Below, piece after piece: positions 47,425-57,839 of a stretch of 64,000 bases of DNA. Source of the stretch: Capra hircus (taxonomy: Eukaryota > Chordata > Mammalia > Artiodactyla > Bovidae); the NCBI RefSeq assembly GCF_001704415.2, contig NC_030819.1, positions 86,029,272-86,093,271 of the forward strand, in the 5' to 3' direction. The notes beneath the pieces are model-generated. The model did no database searches. It was not told the DNA's origin and was given only the letters and a program-made list of their open reading frames with translations. The first letter of the stretch is position 1; every line of letters starts with the position of its first letter. A program made the translations under genes and the position numbers.

Positions 47425-48847
47425 CCATGGTTTCTCCAGTAGTCATGTACAGATGTGAGATTTGGAACACAGAGAAGGCTGAACACCAAAGAATTGATGC
47501 TTTTGAATTGTGGTTCTAGAGAAGAATCTTGAGAGTCGCTTGCACTGCAGTAAGATCAAAGCAGTCAATCCTAAAGAAAATCAACCGTGATTATTTACTG
47601 AAAGGCTGATGCTGAAACTGAAGATCCAATAATTTGACAACCTGACACCTTTAAAGAGCTGGCTCATTGGAAAAGACCTGACTCATTGGAAAAAAACTTT
47701 GATGTTGGGAAAGACTGAAGCTGAAGAAGGGGGTTGCAGACCATGGGGTGCTAAGATATCATCTGCAGAGGTTGGGATGCTTAGACATCATCACTGACTC
47801 CATGGGCCTGAATTTGACCTAACTCCAGGAAATAGTGAAGGACAGTGACCTTAGCATGCTGCAGTCCATGGGTGTGCAAAGAATTGAGCCTGACTTAAGT
47901 GACTGAAAAAGTAACTTTATACTTAGAGCTACTAGAGAAAGCAGAACAAACAAAAACTAAAGTTAATAAATGGAAAGAAATCATAAAGATTATAGAAGAA
48001 ATGAATTAAATAGAGACAATAAAAGCAATAGCAAAGATAAATGAAAAATAAAGGTGGTTCTCAGAAATAAACAAAATTTACAAACCTATAGCAGACTCGC
48101 TGAGAGATAAAAGAGAGCACTCAAACACATAAAAGTAGAAATAAAAAAGAAGAAATTATAACTGATCACAAAAATGCAAAGTATTGTGAGTGACTACTAC
48201 AAGCTGCAGTATACAAATAAAATAGACAACATAGAAGGTATTAACAAAATTCTTAGAAATGTACAACCTTCCATGACTGAAACAGGAAGAAATAGAAAAC
48301 ATGAACAGATCTATTGCAAGTATTGAAAGTGAAACTGCTATTAAAAACTTCAACAAGCAAAATTCCCAGGCCATTCATCTTCACAAGAAAATTCTGTCGA
48401 ATATTTGCAGAAGAGTTTACACGATTCCTTCTCAAACTGTTGAAAAAACGGCAGAGGAAGGAAGGCTCTAAAGTTCTTTCTATGGGGACAACCTTACTCT
48501 TACTCATTATGCCAGCAAATTTGGAAAAAGCAGTAGTGCCCACAGAACTGGAAAATGTCAGTTTTCATTCCAATTTCATAGAAAGGCAATGCCAAAGAAT
48601 GTTCCAACTATGACACAAATGTACTCATTTCACACACTAACAAAGTAATGCTCAAAATTCTCCAAGCCAGGCTTCAACAGTACATGAACCAAGAACCTCC
48701 AAATGTTCAAGCTGGATTTAGAAAAGGCAGAGGCACCAGAGATAAAACTGCCAACATTTGTTGGGTCATAGAAAAAGTAATAGTTCCAGAAAAAATCTAC
48801 TTCTGCTTTATTGATTACACCAAAGACTTTGACTGGGTGGATCACTA

Positions 48848-49299
48848 CAAACTGGTATATTCTTTTTTTTTTTTTTTTTAAGACAATCTCTTTAACAAGT
48901 GGTGCTGGGAAAACTGGTCAACCACTTGTAAAAGAATGAAACTAGATCACTTTCTAACACCATACACAAAAATAAACTCAAAATGGATTAAAGATCTAAA
49001 TGTAAGGTCAGAAACTATAAAACTCCAAGAGGAGAACATAGGCAAAACACTCTCAGACATAAATCACAGCAGGATCCTCTATGATCCACCTCCCAGAATT
49101 CTGGAAATAAAAGCAAAAATAAACAAATGGGATCTAATTAAAATTAAAAGCTTCTGCACAACAAAGGAAAATATAAGCAAGGTGAAAAGACAGCCTTCTG
49201 AATGGGAGAAAATAATAGCAAATGAAGCAACTGACAAACAACTAATCTCAAAAATATACAAGCAACTTATGCAGCTCAATTCCAAACTGGTATATTCTT
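48848..49299 (-). mobile_element. L1 insertion with only its poly(A) in place; body inverted
   Basis: Between two perfect copies of 'caaactggtatattctt' (48848-48864 and 49283-49299) lie a run of T (48865-48879) and then about 400 bases of L1 ORF2 in plus orientation (48880-49282; peptide INSKWIKDLNVRSETIKLQE onward). A normal insertion with poly(T) at the left would show minus-strand 3'UTR next. Here no 3'UTR is present and the body points the other way. The open frame of 121 codons at 48936-49301 is intact L1 sequence but has no start or end of its own. Confidence 0.9.
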
Positions 49300-49638
49300 G
49301 AAGAGATGGGAATACCAGACCACCTTACCTGACTAGTGAGAAATCTATACGGTGTCAAGAAATAACAGATCTGGACATGGAACAATGAACTGGTTCCAAA
49401 TTGGGAAAGGAGTACATCAAGGATCTATATAGTCACCCTGTTTTTTTTAACTTATATGCAAATTATATAATGTGAAAGTCCAGGCTGGATGAAGCACAGT
49501 CTGGAATTAAGATTGCCAGAAGAATTATAAATAACCTCAGGTACATAGATGATACAACCTTTATGGAATTAAGTGAAGAAGAGCTAAAGAGCCTCTTGAT
49601 GAAAATGAAAGAGGACAGTGAAAACGTTGGCTTAAAAT

Positions 49639-51117
49639 TCAACATTCTTTCAATTTTTCACCATTGAGGATAATGTTTGCTGTGGGTTTGTCATATATAG
49701 CTTTCATTATATTGAGCTCGGTGCCTTCTATTCCTGCTTTCTGGAGAGTTTTTATCATAAATTGATGTTGAATTTTGTCAAAGGCTTTCTCTGCATCTAT
49801 TGAGATAATCATATGGCTTTTACTTTTCAATTTGTTAATGTGAGGTATTATATTGATTGATTTGCAGATATTGAAGAATCCTTGCATCCCTGGGATAAAG
49901 CCCACTTGGTCATGGTGTATGATCTTTTTAATGTGTTGTTGGATTCTGATTGCTAGAATTTTGTTAAGGAAATTTGTATCTATGTTCATCAGCAATATTG
50001 GCCTGTAGTTTTCTTTTATTGTGGCATCTTTTTCAAGTTTTGGTATTACGGTGATGGTGGTCTCATAGAGTGAGTTTGGAAGTTTGCTTTCCTCTGAAAT
50101 TTTCTGGAAGAGTTTGAGTAGGATAGGTGTTCGCTCTTCCCTAAATTTTTGGTGAATTCAGCTGTCTGGACCTAGGCTTTTGATTGCTGGAAGATTTCTG
50201 ATTACAGTTTCAATTTCCGTGCTTGTGATGGATCTGTTAAGATTTTCTATTTCTTCCTGGGTCAGTTTTGGAAAGTTGTATTTTTCTAAGAATTTGTCCA
50301 TTTCTTCCACACTGTCCATCTTATTGGCATATAACTGCTGATAGTAGTCTCTTATGATCCTTTGTATTTCTGTGTTGTCTGTTGTGATCTCTCCATTTTG
50401 ATTTCAATTTTATTGATCTGATTTTTCTCCTTTTGTTTGTTGATGAGTCTGGCTAATGGTGTGTCAATTTTATTTATCCTCTCAAAGAACTAGCTTTTGG
50501 CTTTGTTGATTTTAGCTATGGTCTCTTTGTTTCTTTTGCACTTATTTCTGCCCTAATTTTTAAGATTTCTTTCCTTTGAATAACCCTGGAGTTCTTCATT
50601 TCTTTCTTTTCTAGTTGATTTAGGTGTAGAGTTAGGTTATTTATTTCACTTTTTTCTTGTCTCTTAAGGTATGCTTGTATTGCTAAGGACCTTCCCCTTT
50701 GCACTGCTTTTACAGTGTCCCATAGGTTTTGGGTTGTTGTGTTTTCATTTTCATTTGTTTCTATGCATATTTTGATTTCCTTTTTCATTTCTTCTGTGAT
50801 TTGTTGGTTATTCAGCAGCGTGTTGTTCAGCCTCTATATGTTGGAATTTTTAATAGTTTTTCTCCTGTAATTGAGATCTAATCTTACTGCATTGTGGTCA
50901 GAAAAGATGCTTGAAATGATTTTAATTTTTCTGAATTTACCAAGGCTAGATTTATGGCCCAGGATGTGATCCATCTTGGAGAAGGTTCCGTGTGTGCTTG
51001 AGAAAAAAGGTGAAATTCATTGTTTTGAGGTGAAAATGTCCTATAGATATCACTTAGGTAAAACTGGCCTATTGCATCATTAAAAGTTTATGTTTCCTTG
51101 TTAATTCTCTGTTTAGT
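49639..51117 (-). pseudogene. L1 ORF2 RT part (inverted arm)
   Basis: The inverted arm codes leftward for ORF2, from the region after the endonuclease to the RT fingers. A 118-codon open stretch (49639-49995) contains HHDQVGFIPGMQGFFNICKS and the first catalytic motif ISIDAEKAFDKIQHQFM. A second open stretch (50516-50788) holds upstream sequence (LKRQEKSEINNLTLHLNQLE). The inversion separates them from the FADD box. Confidence 0.88.
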
Positions 51118-53371
51118 TGAACAAGACAAGAGTGCCTACTTTCACCACTACTATTCAACAAAGTTTTGGAAGTTTTGGCAACAGCAATCAGAGCAGAAAA
51201 AGAAATAAAAGGAATCCAAATTGGAAAAGAAGAAGTAAAACCCTCACTGTTTGCAAACGACATGATCCTCTACATAGAAAACTCTAAACTCCACCAGAAA
51301 ATTGTTAGAGCTAATCAATTAATATAATAAAGTTGCAGGATATAAAATCAGTACACAAAAATCCCTTGCATTCCTATACAATAATAATGAGAAAATAGAA
51401 AGTGAAATTAAGGAAATAATTCCGTTCATCATTGCAACAAAAAGAATAAAGTACTTAGGAATATATCTACCTAAAGAAACTAGGCTGAGCACTGAAGAAT
51501 TGATGCTTTTGAACTGTGGTGTTGGAGAAGACTCTTGAGAGTCCCTTGGACTGCAAGGAGATCCATTCAGTCCATTCTGAAGGAGATCAGCCCTGGAATT
51601 TCTTTGAAGGGAATGATGCTAAAGCTGAAAATGCAATACTTTGGTCACCTCATGCGAAGAGTTGACTCATTGGAAAAGACTCTGATGCTGGGGGGGATTG
51701 GGGGTAGGAGGAGAAGGGGATGACAGAAGATGAGATGGCTGGATGGCATCACTGACTCAATGGATGTGTGTTTGAGTGAACTCCAGGAGATGGTGATGGA
51801 CAGGGAGGCCTGGCGTGCTGCAATTCATGGGGCTGCAAAAAGTCAGACGTGCCTGAGCGACTGAATTAAACTGAACTGAAAGAAACTAAAGACCCATATA
51901 TAGAAAACCCTAAACACTGGTGAAAGAACTCAAAGAGGACACTAATAGATGGAGAAATATACCGTGTTCATGGATCAGAGGAATCAATATAGTGAAAATG
52001 AATATACTACCCAAAACAATCTATAGATTCAATGAAATCCCTATCAAACAACCAACAGTATTTTTCACAGAGCTAGAACAAATAATTTCAAAATTTGTAT
52101 GGAAAAAAAAATCGATTAGCCAAAGCAATCTTGAGAAAGAAGAATTGACCTGGAGGGATCAACCTGCCTGACTTCAGGCTCTACTACAAAGCCACAGTCA
52201 TCAAGACAGTATGGTACTGGCACAAAGACTGAAATATAGATCAATGGAACAAAATAGAAAGCCCGGAGATAAATCCATGCACCTATGGGCACCTTATCTT
52301 TGACAAAGGAGGCAAGAATATACAATGGAGTAAAGACAATCTCTTTAACAAGTGGTCCCAAGAAAACTGGTCAACCACTAGTAAAAGAATGAAACTAGAT
52401 CACTTTCTAACACTGCACACGAAAATAAACTCAAAATGGATTAAAGATCTAAATGTAAGACCAGAAATTATAGAACTCCTAGAGGAGAACATAGGTAAAA
52501 CACTCTCTGACATACATCATAGCAGGATCCTTTATGACCAACCTCCCAGAACATTGGAAATCAAAGCAAAAGTAAACAAATGGGACCTAAATAAAATTAA
52601 AAGCTTCTGCACAACAAAGGAAACTATAAGCGAGGTGAAAAGACAGCCTTCAGAATGGAAGAAAATAATAGCAAATGAAGCAACTGACAAAAAACAAATC
52701 TCAAAAATATAAAAGCAACTTATGCAGCTCAATTCCAGAAAAATAATTGACCCAATCAAAAAAATGGGCCAAAGAACTAAACAGACATTTCTCCAAAGAA
52801 GACATACTGATGGCTAACAAACACGTGAAAAGAAGCTCAACATTACTCATTATCAGAGAAATGCAAATCAAAACCACAATGAGGTACCATTTCACGCCAA
52901 CCAGAATGGCTGCTATCCAAAGTCTACAAGCAATAAATGCTGGAGAGGGTGTGGAGAAAAGGGAACGCTCTTACACTGTTGGTGGGAATGCAAACTAGTA
53001 CAGCCACTATGAAGAACAATGTGGAGATTCCTTAACAAACTGGAAATAGGACTGCCTTATGACCCAGCAATCCCACTGCAGCAATACACACCAAGGAAAC
53101 TAGAATTGAAAGAGACGCATGTACCCCAATGTTCATCACAGCACTGTTTATAATAGCCAGGACATGGAAGCAACCTAGATGTCCATCAGCAGATGAATGG
53201 GTAAGGAAGCCATGGTTCATATACACAATGGAATATGACTCAGCGATTAAAAAGAATACACTAGAATCAGTTTTAATGAGGTGGATTAAACTGGAGCCTA
53301 TTATACAGAGTGAAGTAAGCTGGAAAGAAAAATACCAATATAGTATACTAACACATATATATGGAATTTAG
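51118..53371 (+). pseudogene. L1 ORF2 RT and C-terminal part (forward arm)
   Basis: Forward ORF2. The FADD box is present as 'tttgcaaacgacatgatcc', which reads FANDM, so the first catalytic Asp is changed to Asn. Open fragments then follow at 51920-52171 (GINIVKMNILPKTIYRFNEI), 52389-52712 (INSKWIKDLNVRPEIIELLE), 52747-52998 (ELNRHFSKEDILMANKHVKR) and 53129-53371 (RTWKQPRCPSADEWVRKPWF to the natural stop after THIYGI). Frameshifts separate them and a BovB fragment interrupts the first part. It is inactive. Confidence 0.85.
51482..51880 (+). mobile_element. BovB 3' fragment inside L1
   Basis: Forward BovB 3' end ('gcactgaagaattgatgctt' to 'gcctgagcgactgaattaaa') inserted into L1 ORF2. L1 sequence 'aaagaaacta' is repeated at both edges (51473-51482 and 51879-51888). 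It is the fourth layer in this nest. Confidence 0.9.
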
Positions 53372-54132
53372 AATGATGGTAATGATAAACTTGTATGCAA
53401 GACAGCAAAAGAGACATAGTTTTATAGAACAGTCTTTTGGACTCTGTGGGAGAGGGAGAGGGTGTGATGATTTGCGAGAATGGTATTGAAACATTTATAA
53501 TATCATATATGAAATGAATCACCAGTCCAGGTTCGATGCATGATACAGGATGCTCAGGGCTGGTGCACTGGGTTGACCCAGAGGGATGGTGGGAGGGGGA
53601 TTCAGGATGAAGAACACGTGTACACCATGGTGGATTCATGTTGATGTATGGCAAAACCAATACAATATTGTAACGCAATTAGCCTTCAATTAAAATAAAT
53701 AAATTTATATTAAAAAATTAAAATTCAACACTCTAAAAACTAAGATCACGGCATCTGATCCCATCACAAAATTTAGACATCATACTAAAAAGCAGAGACA
53801 CGGATGTGGTCCTAAGATTGCAGAGGAATAGTAAGGGGAGACCACTTTCTCCAAATTCATTGAAAGATCATTTGAATGCTGATCAAATTCCACAAAACAA
53901 GTTCTGAACACTGGTGGAGGACCCCAGGCACCCTGAAAGGCAGCCATTCTCTTTGAAAGGAGGTAAGACAAATGATAAAGGATAAAAAGAGAAACAAAAG
54001 AATTAGGGACAGAGACCCATCTCAGGGAGGGAGTCATGAAGAAGTTTACAAACAGCAGGAAACCCTCTCACTGGCGTGTCTAAGGGGGAGTTTTGGAATT
54101 TCAGAGGGCAACATAACTGGGAGGGGGGAAAA

Positions 54133-54133
<1 letters not shown>

Positions 54134-54179
<46 letters not shown>
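54134..54179. repeat. (CA)23 microsatellite
   Basis: Uninterrupted CA run within the L1 5'UTR. It is responsible for spurious poly-(His-Thr) frames on the plus strand. Confidence 0.98.
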
Positions 54180-54182
<3 letters not shown>

Positions 54183-54929
54183 TATGTGTCTAACTGCAAC
54201 TCCCATCGGAGAAATAGCCCAGACATTCATGTCCGTCACCAGTGATTCGGGGCTGAACAGGGAGGTGAGGGCTGCATTCTTAGGGTAAGAATCAGACCTG
54301 AATGCCCTAAGGACAATCTGAGGGAGCTAAAAATAGCTACCACTCACAATTACTATTGTGAGATAGCAATCCAAACTGTGAGATAGCCAGAGAGAGAAAA
54401 AGAAAAAGAGAGAGAGAACTCTCCCATGGAAAGCTCTAAGGCAGAGCTGCTCACAGAACAAAGGATTAAGCATTCACCAGAGGAAAGCTAGCCAGCTGTG
54501 GGCCAACCCATCCCCCCCCCAGAGGTAGAAAGGCAGGTGAACAACAGCCAGAGCTGGAGGGTGATGAACAATCTTGGCCCCAGGGATGACATCCACCACT
54601 AAACTGTGAGCAGGCTCCCAGTTGCTAACCAAGTTTTCCTGGGATCCTGGACAGTTGACATCAGGCAAAAGGGTCATACCTAGACATCAGTGAAACAGAG
54701 GAGATGCATGGCACATCTGAGATGGCGCTCTCACTGCACACCTGGGAAACCAAGCGGCTGGGACCGGGGAAGTGATAAGACATACTGCCCCACCTGGGAG
54801 AGTGCACTTGCCAAGCACATGGTCACCTGAGCTGCTTGGACCTGTTCAGTTCAGTTCAGTCACTCAGTCCTGTCCGACTCTTTGCGACCCATGAATTGCA
54901 GCACGCCAGGCCTCCCTGTCCATCACCAT

Positions 54930-55741
54930 CTACCGGAGTTCACTCAAACTCACGTCCATCGACTTGGTGATGCCATCCAACCATCTCATTGTCTGTCGTC
55001 CCCTTCTCCTCCTGCTCCCAGTCCCTTCCAGCATCAGAGTCGTTTCCAATGAGTCAACTCTTTGCATGAGGTGGCCAAAGGACTGGAGTTTCAGTTTCAG
55101 CATCATTCCTTCCAAAGTACACACAGGGCTGATCTCCTTTAGAATGGACTGGTTGGATCTCCTTGCAGTCCAAGGGACTCTCAAGAGTCTTCTCCAACAC
55201 CACAGTTCAAAAGCATCAATTCTTCGGCACTCAGCTTTCTTCACAGTCCAAATCTCACATCCATACATGACCACTGGAAAAACCATAGGTTTGACCAGAC
55301 AGATCTTTGTAGGCAATGTAATGTTTCTGCTGTTCAATATGCTCTCCAGGTTGGTCATAACTTTTCTTCCAAGGAGTAAACGTCTTTTAATTTAGTGGCT
55401 GTAATCACCATCTGCAGTGATTCTGGAACCCCAAGAAATAAAGTCTGACACTGTTTCCACTGTTTCCCCATCTCTTTCCCATTAAGTAATGGGACCAGAT
55501 GCCATGATCTTTTTTTTTTTTTTTTCTGAATGTTGAGCTTTAAGCCAACTTTTTCACTCTCCACTTTCACTTTCATCAAGGGGCTCTTTAGTTTCTCTTC
55601 ATTTTCTGCCATAAGGGTGGTGTCATCTGCATGTCTGAGGTTATTGATATTTCTCCCAGAAATCTTGATTCCAGCTTTTGCTTCTTCCAGCCCAGCATTT
55701 CTCATGTACTCTGTGTATAAGTTAAATAAGCAGGGTGACAA
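54930..55741 (-). pseudogene. BovB RT core and C-terminus
   Basis: Two open stretches (55355-55741, 128 codons; 54930-55358, 142 codons) cover the RT palm to C-terminal region. Landmarks are SPCLFNLYTEYMRNAGLEEA, then the catalytic box as HADD (NNLRHADDTTLMAE), then LCWRRLLRVPWTARRSNQSI-type sequence. A poly(A) expansion (T-run at 55510-55525 on the plus strand) and a frameshift near 55350 separate them. Both catalytic Asp are kept, but Tyr is His. Confidence 0.87.
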
Positions 55742-55924
55742 TACACAGCCTTGATGTACTCCTTTTTCTATTTGTAATGTGAAGTCAAGTGGGCCTTAGA
55801 AAGTATCACTACAAGCAAAGCTAGTGGAGGTGATGGAATTCCAGTTGAGTTATTTCAAATCCTGAAAAATGATGCTGTGAAAGTGCTGCACTTAATATGC
55901 CAGCAAATTTGGAAAACTCGTTAG

Positions 55925-56384
55925 TTGCCACAGGACTGGAAAAGGTCAGTTTTCACTCCAATCCCAAAGAAAGGCAATGCCAAAGAATGCTCAGACTACC
56001 ACACAATTGCACTCATCCCACATGCTAGTAAAGTAAGGCTCAAAATTCTCCAAGCCAGGCTTCAGCAGTACGTGAACAGTGAAATTCCAGATGTTCAAGC
56101 TGGTTTTAGAAAAGTTAGAGGAGCCAGAGATCAAATTGCCAACATCCACTAGATCATCAAGAAAGCAAGAGAGTTCTAGAAAAACATCCATTTCTGCTTT
56201 ATTGACAATGTCAAAGACTTGGATTCTGTGGATCACAATAAACTGGGGAAAATTCTGAAAGAGAAGGGAATACCAGACCACCTGACCTGCCTCTTCAGAA
56301 ACCTATATGCAGGTCAGGAAGCAAGATTTAGAACTAGACAAGGAACAACAGACTGGTTCCAAATAGGAAAAGGAGTACATCCAG
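55925..56384 (+). pseudogene. BovB RT N-terminal part (inverted arm)
   Basis: Codes for DWKRSVFTPIPKKGNAKECS and LKILQARLQQYVNSEIPDVQ (55925-56152). After a stop in the first catalytic motif region it continues with GIPDHLTCLFRNLYAGQEA (56219-56384). It belongs upstream of the minus-strand core at 54930-55741. Confidence 0.85.
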
Positions 56385-56833
56385 GCTTTGACCTGGGAAT
56401 GACACAAAATGCAGGCCCAACCTAGTCCGTGACTTTGTGGAGTACCTGAGAAATTGAACCTGAGCAGCTTAGACGTGGGAATGCATGAAAACCAGGGCCT
56501 ACTTTGGACAGTTCCCCTGCAGAACAACTTGGAGCTGAGCGCTGTAGACCAGGAAAGCCTGAACGCCGTGAGCAGGGGCAAACCCAGTGTGGCCCAGACA
56601 CTATGAGCACTCCTCACACATGCCAGTGATATTTCTTTTCAGTGCTCCTCCCTCCCCACAGCACACCTAAACAAATAAATCTAAATAAGTGACCACCTTA
56701 GCCCCCTTGTGTCAGGGCAGAAATTAGACACTGAAGAGACTTGCAAACTGAGGAAGCCAAAATAAACAAAGAAGAAGGAATGGCTTTGGAGTGACAGATG
56801 TAACAGATTTAAACACTGTAGTTAGCACTGACT

Positions 56834-56972
56834 TGGAGAAGGAAATGACAACCCACTCCAGTATTCTTGCCTGGAGAATCCCAGGGACAGGGGAGCCTGG
56901 TGGGCTGCCATCTATGGGGTTGCACAGAGTCGGACACGACTGAAGCGACTTAGCAGCAGCGGCAGCAGCAAC
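56834..56972 (+). mobile_element. short Bov-tA SINE with CAG-rich tail and perfect target duplication
   Basis: 5'-truncated Bov-tA ('tggagaaggaaatgacaacc' to 'cggacacgactgaagcgact') with the tail 'tagcagcagcggcagcagca'. The L1 target 'agttagcactgact' is repeated exactly at 56820-56833 and 56973-56986. The perfect duplication and low divergence mark a recent insertion. Confidence 0.95.
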
Positions 56973-57090
56973 AGTTAGCACTGACTACATTGGAAGGGTC
57001 CTATAGACATTAAGAAGTATAAAGTGGAACAAGGAACTATCTGAAACTGAACAGACCCCACACTGCCCTCAATAGCTCCAGAGGAATTCC

Positions 57091-57112
57091 TGCTGCTGCT
57101 GCTGCTAAGTCA
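57091..57112 (-). mobile_element. about 20-base Bov-tA tail remnant
   Basis: 'tgctgctgctgctgctaagt' is the exact start of a reverse Bov-tA with its CAG tail. It is wedged into L1 5'UTR sequence that otherwise reads on ('gaattcct' then 'agatatatttcattat'). Only the tail end of a SINE is present. Confidence 0.6.
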
Positions 57113-57220
57113 CTAGATATATTTCATTATCATTTTTAAATTTTTTTATTACTCCTTTGATTTTCATTTTCATAGCCTACTATTGCCTTGCAAAAAAAGC
57201 CCTATTTTCAAGCAAATTTC

Positions 57221-57239
57221 ATAGATAGATAGATAGATA
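57221..57239. repeat. (GATA)n / (TTTA)n short tandem repeats
   Basis: About five GATA units followed by TTTA units at the tail of the following minus-strand L1. Confidence 0.9.
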
Positions 57240-57240
57240 A

Positions 57241-57839
57241 AATTTATTTATTTATTTATTTAAATTGGAGGCTAATTACTTTACAATATTGTGGTCGCTT
57301 TTGTCATACATTCACATGAATCAGCCATGGGTGTACACAAGTTCCCCATCCTGAATGACCCACCACCACCACCCCCATCCCATCCCTCAGGGTCATCCCA
57401 GTACACCAGCCCTGAGCATCCTGTCTCATGCATCGAACCTGGACTGGCGATCTATATCACATATGATAATATATATGTTCCAATGTGATTCTCTCAAATC
57501 ATCCCCCCCTCGCCTTCTCCCACAGAGTCCAAAAGACTGTTCTTTACATCTGTATCTATTTTGCTGTCTTGCATATAGGGTCATCATTACCAACTTTCTA
57601 AATTCCATATATATGTGTTAATATACTGTATTGGTGTTTTGTTTTTTTTTTTTTCTGACTTACTTCATTCTGTATAATAGGCTGCAGTCTCATTAGAACT
57701 GATTCAAATGCATTCTTTTTAATGGATGAGTAATACTCCATTGTGTATATGTAGCAAAGCTTTCTTATCCATTCCTCTGCCATTGGTCATCTAGGTTGCT
57801 TCCATGTCCTGGAACATGGAACAATGCTACAATGAACAT

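Larger units (their letters stand above)
45262..47912 (+). mobile_element. BovB with inverted 5' segment (twin-primed)
   Basis: The left arm (45262 to about 45645) is minus-strand BovB from the region between endonuclease and RT. The right arm (about 45646-47912) is plus-strand BovB from the next base range through RT to the 3' end ('gagcctgacttaagtgactg'). In BovB coordinates the arms abut near 'tgcaaagaaatagagg'. The forward arm has later insertions of an L1 tail (46316-46419), a Bov-tA (46667-46903) and another Bov-tA (47213-47424). The host L1 lies on both sides, with imperfect 'ctttacacatta' / 'ctttatactta' duplication. Confidence 0.85.
43265..48505 (+). mobile_element. L1 with 5'UTR fused to ORF2, holding a BovB
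   Basis: Forward L1. The 5'UTR starts near 43265 ('gtgtagtgtacgtctctctc') and runs to about 44735. There it passes directly into the ORF2 endonuclease region ('aaattcaggaaacacaagtc'-like sequence; DQINLTDIYRT at 44757-44951). ORF1 and the start of ORF2 are absent. The L1 continues to 45240, is interrupted by BovB (45262-47912), and resumes at 47915-48505 in the early RT part. The target duplication of the BovB is visible as 'ctttacac' / 'ctttatac'. The L1 is cut at 48505 by another BovB. Confidence 0.82.
49649..53718 (+). mobile_element. L1 with inverted 5' segment (twin-primed)
   Basis: The left arm (49649 to about 51117) is minus-strand ORF2, up to 'gtgaaaaattg' of the RT region. The right arm (about 51118-53718) is plus-strand, from 'acaagacaagagtgcctact' through the ORF2 C-terminus and 3'UTR to an A-rich tail. 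In L1 coordinates the arms are about 20 bases apart. The target duplication in the host BovB is 'taaaattcaacattct' (49633-49648) / 'taaaattcaacactct' (53719-53734). A BovB 3' fragment was later inserted at 51482-51880. Confidence 0.92.
48506..53801 (+). mobile_element. BovB carrying two L1 insertions
   Basis: Forward BovB in three pieces: 48506-48864 (RT start), 49283-49648 (RT core) and 53719-53801 (start of the terminal region), where it is cut by the 5' end of the next L1. The gaps are L1 insertions with target duplications. Open piece 48648-48881 encodes LKILQARLQQYMNQEPPNVQ and the first RT motif (FIDYTKDFDWVDH). The catalytic box near 49545 reads YIDD. The BovB 3' end is not seen. Confidence 0.85.
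54845..56384 (-). mobile_element. BovB with inverted 5' segment (twin-primed)
   Basis: The left arm (54845-55774) is minus-strand BovB from its 3' end to the RT core. The right arm (about 55775-56384) is plus-strand BovB from upstream RT. Both arms contain the same 27 or so bases at their inner and outer edges ('aaaaggagtacatc' region at 55748-55774 in reverse and 56359-56384 forward), so the breakpoints overlap. L1 5'UTR resumes on both sides. The target duplication is 'gcttggacctg' (54834-54844) / 'gctttgacctg' (56385-56395). Confidence 0.9.

Noticed and set aside
54003..54288. Overlapping frames with long His-Thr or Cys-Val runs
   Set aside because: They are translations of the (CA)n microsatellite at 54134-54179 in different frames, not genes.
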